From positions 80,977 through 144,976 of the forward strand of contig CAZPSH010000004.1 of NCBI GenBank assembly GCA_964589625.1: a stretch of 64,000 nucleotides of DNA, written 5' to 3'. The stretch comes from JBFLVU01 sp964589625. Its GTDB lineage: Bacteria > Acidobacteriota > UBA4820 > DSQY01. This document shows positions 31,177-38,273 of the stretch, one piece after another. The number at the start of each line of letters is the position of its first letter. The stretch's first letter is position 1. The position numbers were made by a program, and so were the translations under genes. A model generated the notes under the pieces. The model saw only the letters and a program-made list of their open reading frames with translations. It searched no databases and was not told where the DNA came from.

Positions 31177-34100
31177 GCCAGATCCTTTCGGGTCTGACCA
31201 TGGGCGGCGTGAGGAAGAGCTTCATCCCCATGACGTCCGGCTGCTGCGGCACGATGCCCCGCGTGTGGTAGAGGAAGATGCACGGGGCGTCCTCGATGAG
31301 CATATCCTCCGCCTTCCTGTACAGGTCCACCCGCTCCTCCGGGTTGAGGGAGCGCCGGGCCCTGTCCACGACCTCGTCGAATTGAGGATTCCGGTAGTGG
31401 ACTTCGAGCACGTCCCCTCCCAGCGAGTGGAAGAGGAAGTGCATGAAGGAGTCCGGATCGGGATAGTCGGCGTACCACCCCGTTGCGTACAGGGCGGGTT
31501 TCCCGCGCGTTTTTCTCAGGGCCTCGAAGGCCTCGTGGCTCATGGGCTCCGCCTCTACCCTCACGTTCACGGCCCTGAGCATCTCGACGAGCGCGGAGAA
31601 CTCCTTGGCCTGCCTCACACGGCTCGTGTCGACCGGGACCTTCAGGTCCAGCCCCGATCCGAACCCGGCCTTCTGGAGCAGCCACTTGGCGCGTTCCGGG
31701 TCGTAGTGGAAGCCCCTCAGGTCCTGGCGGTACCCCAGGATGCCGGGGGGCAGGATCCCGCGGGCCGGGGTCGAGCGGGCGTGAACGTACTGGCCCACGA
31801 GGGACTCCCGGTCCACGGCGAAGTTCATCGCCTGCCGGACCTCCTTGACGTTCAACGGGGCGAGGTCATTGCGGATGCTGACAAAGATGGTGTTGAGGAG
31901 GACCGTGCTCTGGGTGTGGTTCTGCCAGAAGGGGTCCTGGAGAAGCCTTTCGACGGCATCGTTGGAGAAATTAGAGACCAGGTGGACCTGCCCCCGCTTG
32001 AGCGCCGCGCCCAGGCACTCCTCGTCGCGGCACGAGAAGTCGAAGACGACCCGATCCAGGTAGGGGACGCCGCTCTCCCAGTACCCCGAGAAGCGCTCCA
32101 TCCTCACGCGGTCCGGAGAGACCTCAACGACCGAGAAGGGGCCGCATCCCAAGGGCTTTACCAGGCGGAGCGTCTGCTCGTCGAAGGCCTCCCGGGGCAT
32201 GACGGAGGCCTCGGGGTACGCCAGGAAGTACAGGAAGAAGGCAAGGGGCTCCTTGAGACGGATTTCCACCGTTCGGTCGTCCGGGGCGCTGAGGCCCGAG
32301 ACGGTCCTGGCCTTTCCCTCCACGTAGTCCTCTATCCCTTCCACCGGCCCCAGAAAGGACTTCCCTTCGGACAGCAATTTGGGCGAGGCGGCCCGGTGCC
32401 AGGAGTACAGGACGTCCGCGGAGGTCACGGGCCGGCCGTTATGGAAGACCACGCCGTTGCGCAGGCGGAACGTATACACCCGGCCGTCCGTGCTCAGTCG
32501 CCACGATTCCGCGACGCCCGGGAGGACCTGGGTGCCCTGCCCGAGGCGGACGAGGCCCTCGCAATAGGGATGGACCACCTCGTGGTCCCGGATGTTGTTG
32601 GCGAAGGCCGGGTCCAGGTTGTAGTCGTAGGCCACCCCGCCCAGGCGAAGCTCGCCTCCCCGGCGGGCCTTCGGGAGCTGAAAGGACGTGAGTTCCTCCA
32701 CGAGGATGAGGGACTCCTGCTTGAGGGCGGCCGAGGTGGCCGAGAGTTCCCGTGCGCCGTGAAGGTTCTGCTCGGCCGATCCCGAGATGGCGTCCATGGC
32801 GCCCACGATCTGCTGGCCCGCCTGGGACATGCGAATCAGCGCTCTCTGGATGGCCTCCACGGAACTCCGGACCTGGTCCATGCCCTCGGCGATGGTGTTG
32901 CTTCCGCCGGCCTCCTCCTCCATGGCCCGGTCCACGTTGCGGGTCAGGTCCTTCATGACCTCCGAGCGCTTGCTGATGTGCTGCGAGGTTTGCGCCTGCT
33001 CACGGGTGGCCGTGGAGATGCGCTCGATGCGTTTGGTCATCTCTTCGATGGCCGCCGTCACCTGTCGGCTGCCCTTGGCCTGCTCCGAGGCGGCCCGTGC
33101 GATGTGGCTGATGCTCGTGCCGGCCCCTTCGATGGCCTTTCCGATCTTTTGTAGGGTGGCCTCGGCACTCTGTCCCAACCGGAGCCCCTCGTCCACTTTG
33201 ACCATGCCTTCCTGCGCCACCCGGCTCGCCTCCTCCACCTCCCGCTGGATGGTCTGGATGATGGTGGCTACTTCACCCGTGGAGGCCGTGGTTCGCTCGC
33301 TGAGGTCACGGATCTCCTCCGCCACCACGCCGAAGGAACGCCCGTGCTCTCCCGCCTGCGCGGCAATGATGGCGGCGTTCAGCGCCAGGAGGTTCGTCTG
33401 GTCGGCGATGTCGCGGATCACCCTCAGGATTTTCCCGATGTCGCGGGACCTGTCCACCAGGGAGTTCATGGCCTCCTGGTTCGTGGTCATGACGTTGTGA
33501 ATGGTCGAAAGGGCCACCACCGTGTGCTTGACGGCCTCTTCCCCGGTTCGGGCCGTGTCGAGGACTTGCCGAGAAATCCCCTCCGTGTCCCGGATGTTCT
33601 CCTCGATCTGGCTGATGGTGGCGTCCATTTCGACCATGGCCGAAGAGTTCTCAATGGCGAAGGAGGACAGGCTTTCACCGTGGCCGGCCACCTCGTCGAT
33701 GGACCGGGACATCTCCTCGATGGAAGCGCTGATCTCATCCACCAGCGCCGAAAGGCTGTGGGTAGCCCCGAGGACCTCCTCGATGGAGGCACGCATCTCC
33801 AGTATGGCGCTGGAGGTCTTCTCCGTGAACCCGGAAAGGCCGTCCACGCTTTCCACGACCCTCTCGATCTCTCCTTCGAGGGAGGCGAGGGAGTGTCGGA
33901 CGCCGGATACGGATTTCGCCTGATCCTCCGCTTCCGAGAAGAGCTGCTGGGCCTTCTCCGAGATGCGCCCCGAGGCTTCCGAGACCCCCACCCCCGTGTC
34001 CTGGAGGTGACCGATGATGCCCTGGAGGGAAGAGAGAACCCTTTTCAGTCCCGGAAAGGCCTCCAGGACGCCCCGCGTGCTCGGGTCCTGGCCGACGTCC

Positions 34101-34336
34101 AGGCTCCCCGAAGCGATCCGGCGGAGGATGTCGTCCAGGTGCTCCTTGGAGTAGGACCTCTGCTGGAAGAGGAGGACGGCCGTCCCGAGGGCCCCCATGG
34201 CGCCCGACACGAGGATGAAGGCCCAGAACCGGCCGCTGAACGTGCCGGCGGGCAGGATGAGGCGGGCCAGAACGGCCAGCAGGGCCGCGGAGGCCACACC
34301 CCCCAGGATCACACTGCTCCAAGCGCGCCTCGCCAC
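31154..34336 (-). CDS. Methyl-accepting chemotaxis signalling domain fused to a family-5 (peptide-type) solute-binding protein
   Basis: 1060 aa from GTG 34336 with AGGAGGGG upstream. Two hydrophobic helices (residues 9-29 and 37-57) are separated by only about eight residues, so there is no periplasmic sensor. A HAMP-like linker follows (LDDILRRIASGSLDVG). Residues about 100-545 are the chemoreceptor coiled coil; the CheA/CheW-contacting tip near 307-350 reads RDIADQTNLLALNAAI then IAAQAGEHGRSFGVVAEEIR, with Ile and Gln where Glu and Arg are usual. Residues about 560-1055 are an SBP_bac_5 domain: GGELRLGGVAYDYNLDPAF, VLPGVAESWRLSTDGRVYTF, LRNGVVFHNGRPVTSADVLY, DRTVEIRLKEPLAFF. No second signal peptide lies before it. 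If the helices form a hairpin with both ends inside, the binding domain is cytoplasmic, which is very unusual. Confidence 0.9.
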   Translation of the reverse strand: MARRAWSSVILGGVASAALLAVLARLILPAGTFSGRFWAFILVSGAMGALGTAVLLFQQRSYSKEHLDDILRRIASGSLDVGQDPSTRGVLEAFPGLKRVLSSLQGIIGHLQDTGVGVSEASGRISEKAQQLFSEAEDQAKSVSGVRHSLASLEGEIERVVESVDGLSGFTEKTSSAILEMRASIEEVLGATHSLSALVDEISASIEEMSRSIDEVAGHGESLSSFAIENSSAMVEMDATISQIEENIRDTEGISRQVLDTARTGEEAVKHTVVALSTIHNVMTTNQEAMNSLVDRSRDIGKILRVIRDIADQTNLLALNAAIIAAQAGEHGRSFGVVAEEIRDLSERTTASTGEVATIIQTIQREVEEASRVAQEGMVKVDEGLRLGQSAEATLQKIGKAIEGAGTSISHIARAASEQAKGSRQVTAAIEEMTKRIERISTATREQAQTSQHISKRSEVMKDLTRNVDRAMEEEAGGSNTIAEGMDQVRSSVEAIQRALIRMSQAGQQIVGAMDAISGSAEQNLHGARELSATSAALKQESLILVEELTSFQLPKARRGGELRLGGVAYDYNLDPAFANNIRDHEVVHPYCEGLVRLGQGTQVLPGVAESWRLSTDGRVYTFRLRNGVVFHNGRPVTSADVLYSWHRAASPKLLSEGKSFLGPVEGIEDYVEGKARTVSGLSAPDDRTVEIRLKEPLAFFLYFLAYPEASVMPREAFDEQTLRLVKPLGCGPFSVVEVSPDRVRMERFSGYWESGVPYLDRVVFDFSCRDEECLGAALKRGQVHLVSNFSNDAVERLLQDPFWQNHTQSTVLLNTIFVSIRNDLAPLNVKEVRQAMNFAVDRESLVGQYVHARSTPARGILPPGILGYRQDLRGFHYDPERAKWLLQKAGFGSGLDLKVPVDTSRVRQAKEFSALVEMLRAVNVRVEAEPMSHEAFEALRKTRGKPALYATGWYADYPDPDSFMHFLFHSLGGDVLEVHYRNPQFDEVVDRARRSLNPEERVDLYRKAEDMLIEDAPCIFLYHTRGIVPQQPDVMGMKLFLTPPMVRPERIWLSRESES

Positions 34337-34362
34337 GGGCCCCTCCTACGACATACGTCACC

Positions 34363-34391
34363 ATCCTAGGCAAGAGCCCCGGGGGTGTCAA
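34363..34391 (-). promoter_or_regulatory. Promoter of the chemoreceptor/solute-binding fusion
   Basis: Minus strand: perfect -35 TTGACA, 17-nt spacer, -10 TAGGAT, 27 bases before the GTG start. Confidence 0.7.
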
Positions 34392-34433
34392 TTGAGGGAA
34401 AACGGACGGGAGCCCCGAGGGGGAGACGGTTTT

Positions 34434-34442
34434 TGCTAGAAT
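34434..34442 (+). promoter_or_regulatory. Extended -10 promoter element of rel (leaderless start predicted)
   Basis: TGC followed by TAGAAT (five of six to TATAAT) ends eight bases before the rel ATG at 34451. No ribosome-binding site lies between, so transcription should begin at or next to the start codon. Confidence 0.5.
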
Positions 34443-34450
34443 AGCCTGCC

Positions 34451-36601
34451 ATGCTGCCGCGCATAGACCGCGTCCTCGAGAAGGTGAAGACTTACAACCC
34501 CTCGTCGGACGAACGTCTGCTCCAAAAGGCCTACCTCTTTTCGGCGCTCGCCCACGAGGGCCAGGTGAGATACACGGGGGAACCCTACCTCGTCCATCCG
34601 GTGGCGGTAACCGACATCCTGGCGGACCTGAAGGCCGACGACACGGCCCTCGTGGCGGGGCTCCTTCACGACGTCGTCGAGGACAACCACTCGGTAAGCC
34701 TGGAGGACATCCAGAAGCGCTTCGGGCGCGACGTGGCTCACATCGTGGCCGGGGTGACAAAGATCGAGGACCAAGTCCCCCTCACGAGCCGCCAGGAGAG
34801 GGAGTGGGCCTCCCTCCGCAAGGTCATCCTCGCCATGGTGGACGACATCCGCGTGATCCTCGTGAAGCTCGCGGACCGGCTCCACAACCTGAGGACCCTC
34901 GACGGCCTTCCCCCCGAGCGGCGCCCGGCAAAGGCCCTTGAGACCCTGCAGATCTACGCGCCCATCGCCTACCGCCTCGGCCTCGGGCGGATCAAGACCG
35001 AACTGGAGGACCTCTCCTTCCGCCATGCCTACCCGGAAGATTACGCCGCCCTTTTGGAGGCCCTCCAGAACCGACGGACCTACAGCCAGGACTTCATCCA
35101 GGAGACGGCAGCCGAGATCCAGGCCATTCTGGACGCGAACAAGGTCAGGGGGGAGGTCTTCGGCCGGGTCAAGCACCTCTACAGCATCTTCCTCAAGCTC
35201 AGGCGGCAGGAGATCTCCCTGGAGCAGGTCTACGATTACATGGCGTTTCGGGTCCTCGTCCCGTCCGTAAAAGACTGCTACGCGGTGCTCGGGGGCATCC
35301 ACGGAAAATGGATACCCGTGCCGGGGCGCTTCAAGGACTTCGTGGCCTTGCCCAAGGAGAACCACTACAGGTCCCTCCACACCTCCGTCGTGGGACCCCA
35401 CGGCCAGCCCTTCGAGATCCAGATCCGGACCTTCCAGATGCACGAGGAGGCGGAGAACGGCATCGCCGCGCACTGGCAGTACAAAGAAGGGAAGCTCTCC
35501 AAGGAGGACGAGGCTGCCACGACCCATTGGCTGCGGCAACTCCTCGAATGGCGCCAGGACGGCGGCACCGACAAGGACTTCCTCCACGACCTGCGGGTGG
35601 ACCTTTTCCCCAAGGAGGTCTACGTGTTCACGCCTCGCGGGGAGGTCCTGTCGTTCCCGAGGGGCGCGACGCCCATCGACTTCGCCTTCGCCATCCACTC
35701 GGAAGTGGGACACCGCTGCGTGGGGGCCAAGATCAACGGGAAGCTCGTTCCCCTCAAGACGCCCCTCAAGAGCGGGGACCGCGTCGAAATCGTCACGAGC
35801 CCCCAGGGGAGGCCTTCAAGGGACTGGCTCAAGGCGGCCGTCACCGGCCGCGCCCTCTCGAAGATCAAGGCCTGGCTCAACGCCCAGGAGAAGGCCCGCG
35901 CCCTCGAGATCGGAAAGGCCGCCCTGGACCGGGAGATGAAGCGACTGAAAGTGGGGATCAAGGAATCCCAGGAATCGGGGCTCCTCCAGGAGGCCTTGAA
36001 GAAGGTCTCCGTATCGGACCTGGACGCCCTTCACGCGGAGATCGGTTACGGAAAGATCTCCGCGCGCGTGTTCGCCCGCCGCCTGGTTCCGCCCGCGCCA
36101 GAGCCTGCGGCGCCCTCCGCCCCGACTGCCCAGCCCGAGGCGCCCCGGGAACCGACCCTGGTGGTCCGCGGCGCCACGGACCTCCTCACGACCCTGGCCC
36201 GATGCTGCAAGCCCATTCGCGGAGACGACGTGGTCGGCTTCATCTCGCGGGGCCGCGGACTGGTCATCCACCGGGCGGACTGCCCCAACGTCTCACGGCT
36301 GAAGTACAATCCCGACCGTTTCATGGAGGTTCGTTGGAGTGACAAGGAGCCGGCGTCCGCCGGCCACGAGGTCCACCTGGCCATCCAGACGGAGGACAAG
36401 ACCGGGATGGTGGCCGCCATCACCCAGATCGTGGCCGACGCCAAGGCGCCCTTGAGACACCTCGAAGCCTCCGTCAACGACCGCGGAGAGGGCGTCATCC
36501 GCCTCGCCGTCCTCATCCGCGACAAGTCTCACCTGTCGGCCATTCAGACGCGGATCGCCCGTATCCCCGGCGTCCTCGGCCTTCGCCGGGTGAACCGGTA
36601 G
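34451..36601 (+). CDS. rel: Bifunctional (p)ppGpp synthetase/hydrolase (Rel/SpoT type)
   Basis: 716 aa. The hydrolase domain is intact: HEGQVRYTGEPYLVHPVAV and LLHDVVEDN carrying the HDxxED metal site near residue 72. The synthetase domain (about 235-345) has VKHLYSIFLKL, the catalytic Asp in YDYMAFRV, FKDFVALPKENHYRSLHTSV and FEIQIRTFQMHEEAENGIA. The guanine-stacking loop usually reads NGYQSLHT; here it is NHYRSLHT, keeping the Tyr. A TGS domain (VYVFTPRGEVLSFPRGATP) and a C-terminal ACT domain (TEDKTGMVAAITQIVADA) complete the long form. It makes and degrades the stringent-response alarmone. Confidence 0.95.
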   Translation: MLPRIDRVLEKVKTYNPSSDERLLQKAYLFSALAHEGQVRYTGEPYLVHPVAVTDILADLKADDTALVAGLLHDVVEDNHSVSLEDIQKRFGRDVAHIVAGVTKIEDQVPLTSRQEREWASLRKVILAMVDDIRVILVKLADRLHNLRTLDGLPPERRPAKALETLQIYAPIAYRLGLGRIKTELEDLSFRHAYPEDYAALLEALQNRRTYSQDFIQETAAEIQAILDANKVRGEVFGRVKHLYSIFLKLRRQEISLEQVYDYMAFRVLVPSVKDCYAVLGGIHGKWIPVPGRFKDFVALPKENHYRSLHTSVVGPHGQPFEIQIRTFQMHEEAENGIAAHWQYKEGKLSKEDEAATTHWLRQLLEWRQDGGTDKDFLHDLRVDLFPKEVYVFTPRGEVLSFPRGATPIDFAFAIHSEVGHRCVGAKINGKLVPLKTPLKSGDRVEIVTSPQGRPSRDWLKAAVTGRALSKIKAWLNAQEKARALEIGKAALDREMKRLKVGIKESQESGLLQEALKKVSVSDLDALHAEIGYGKISARVFARRLVPPAPEPAAPSAPTAQPEAPREPTLVVRGATDLLTTLARCCKPIRGDDVVGFISRGRGLVIHRADCPNVSRLKYNPDRFMEVRWSDKEPASAGHEVHLAIQTEDKTGMVAAITQIVADAKAPLRHLEASVNDRGEGVIRLAVLIRDKSHLSAIQTRIARIPGVLGLRRVNR

Positions 36602-36607
36602 CGGCCC

Positions 36608-37546
36608 ATGCTCGACGACCACGCCTTCATCGCCAGGGGGCGGAGCCGGCCGGCTGCGTGGCTCCTACACAACCCTGCGGCGCGGGGCGCCCCCGATCCC
36701 GTCCTGCTCTCCCGCATCGCCCGAGAACTGTCCCTCGCCGGGTTCCGCGTGGAGTCGGCCGCGTCGGATCGCCCGGGCGCCGTGACGGGGCTGGCGCGTA
36801 GGGCGGCCGCCGAAGGCGCAACCAGGGTCGTGGTCTGCGGAGGGGACGGAACGGTTCGGGAGGCGGCCCAGGGGCTGATCCACACCGGCGTTCCCCTCGG
36901 GATCGTGCCCCAGGGAACGGCCAACGTCCTCGCCCGAGAGCTGGGCCTTCCGCTTGCCCCCGGGCCGGCAGCGGTGGTGGCGTCCAGGGGCCTTGCGAGG
37001 ACAGCCGGCGTGGGCATCCTGGATTCGGGCGCCGTCTTCACCTTTTGTGCCTCGGCGGGGCTGGACGCCCTCGCCGTGAACCGGATTGACCTCCGGATGA
37101 AGACCCAGACGGGGGGATGGGCCTATGTCCATGCCGCCCTTCTCGCTCTCCTGGAGGAGGCCGTTCCCACCCTCTTGTTGGAATCGGAGGAGGGCCTGAG
37201 GGCGGAGGCCTCCCAGGTGCTCGTCCTGCGGGCGAGCCGCTACGGGGGCGACTTCCGCCTCTGTTCGGGCGCATCCGTCTTCGCCGATACGATGCGGGTC
37301 CTCGCCGTGGCGCCGCCTCTTCGGACGCGCCTGATCCCTCTTTTGATCCGGGCCATGCTGGGGCGTGCCGAGACGGCCCCCGGCGTGCTGTCCTTCGAGA
37401 CCAGGGCCCTGTGGATCAAGGCCCCCCGCGGTTTCCCCGTCCAGGCCGATGGGGACGTGGTGGGACGCCTTCCGACGGAGATCCGCACCGTTCCCGGTTC
37501 CCTCGCCCTCGTCGTTCCCAACGTGAAGGGAGCCCCGTCCCCTTGA
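36608..37546 (+). CDS. Diacylglycerol-kinase-family lipid kinase (YegS/BmrU-like)
   Basis: 312 aa. LLHNPAARG opens the fold, VVVCGGDGTVREAAQGLI is the GGDGT nucleotide-binding motif near residue 80, and GIVPQGTANVLARELGLP is the second conserved loop. The C-terminal beta-sandwich includes FTFCASAGLDA, KAPRGFPVQADGDVVG and the closing VPNVKG region. The family phosphorylates diacylglycerol, sphingosine-like or undecaprenol-type lipids at the membrane; the lipid here is not predictable. It begins six bases after the rel stop and probably shares its transcript. Confidence 0.9.
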   Translation: MLDDHAFIARGRSRPAAWLLHNPAARGAPDPVLLSRIARELSLAGFRVESAASDRPGAVTGLARRAAAEGATRVVVCGGDGTVREAAQGLIHTGVPLGIVPQGTANVLARELGLPLAPGPAAVVASRGLARTAGVGILDSGAVFTFCASAGLDALAVNRIDLRMKTQTGGWAYVHAALLALLEEAVPTLLLESEEGLRAEASQVLVLRASRYGGDFRLCSGASVFADTMRVLAVAPPLRTRLIPLLIRAMLGRAETAPGVLSFETRALWIKAPRGFPVQADGDVVGRLPTEIRTVPGSLALVVPNVKGAPSP

Positions 37547-37634
37547 CCCCGGGAACTTGCCCCTCCCGGCCCGACACCCGGTTCTCCTTCCCTCTCCCCT
37601 CCCGGTCGATCATACTTGTCTCCGGGGAGGCCAC

Positions 37635-38273
37635 GTGTTCCGCCCGCCGCTGAAGGAGCCCTGGAAATATCCCGCCCGCCTGACTTGGTGGCTGGGGTGG
37701 CTGGCCCTGGTGCCGCTTGCGGCGCCCGTCGCCGCTGCCGCGGCAGCCTGCACGGCGCTCGTCAGCCACTTCCTTTGCACTCGATGGCCCGAGCGGTACA
37801 CGGGGAAGAACTGGATCTGGGCCGGTTTGGGGCTGTGCATCCTGGCGCTGGTCCTCTTCTTCGCCGAGGGCCTCCTTTTCTTCTCGTGGAAACAGGACCA
37901 GTTGTACGCCCAGAACCTGGCCGTCAGCCGCTTCCGCCTGACCCGGGTGGCCGAGGCCCTCGAGCGGTATCGGGAGGAGGTGGGGCACTATCCCGACGTA
38001 TCGGGCATCCATCGGCTCAGGGCGCTACTCGAGCCCAAGTATGCCGCGGACTGCCCGACCCGCGACGGCTTCGAGGGATCGATTTCGGCCTGGAGCCGTC
38101 CCGAGGGGTTTCGTCTGGAAGCCCGTCCGCCGCTTCGAAGGGACGGGACCGAACCGCCCCCCCTGGTAGCCGAGGGCCATTTCCAGCCCGGCCCTTCGCC
38201 TCCCCCTCCTCCCCCACCTCCGGTTGAAGAGGCACCGGCGGTCCCTTCGACCTCAGCGCCCCCCCGAGAGTAG
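37635..38273 (+). CDS. Membrane protein of unknown function with Pro-rich tail
   Basis: 212 aa from GTG 37635, which has GGGGAGG five bases upstream; the upstream open frame has no ribosome-binding site. Two hydrophobic helices are visible at about residues 17-45 (WWLGWLALVPLAAPVAAAAA) and 60-82 (WIWAGLGLCILALVLFFAEG). A region at about 95-150 (RFRLTRVAEALERYREEVGH, YPDVSGIHRLRALLEPKYA) resembles the soluble part of type II pseudopilins. The last 45 residues are Pro-rich and probably disordered. No family is recognised. Its 3' end overlaps the convergent YyaL-like gene by 21 bases. Confidence 0.65.
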   Translation: MFRPPLKEPWKYPARLTWWLGWLALVPLAAPVAAAAAACTALVSHFLCTRWPERYTGKNWIWAGLGLCILALVLFFAEGLLFFSWKQDQLYAQNLAVSRFRLTRVAEALERYREEVGHYPDVSGIHRLRALLEPKYAADCPTRDGFEGSISAWSRPEGFRLEARPPLRRDGTEPPPLVAEGHFQPGPSPPPPPPPPVEEAPAVPSTSAPPRE

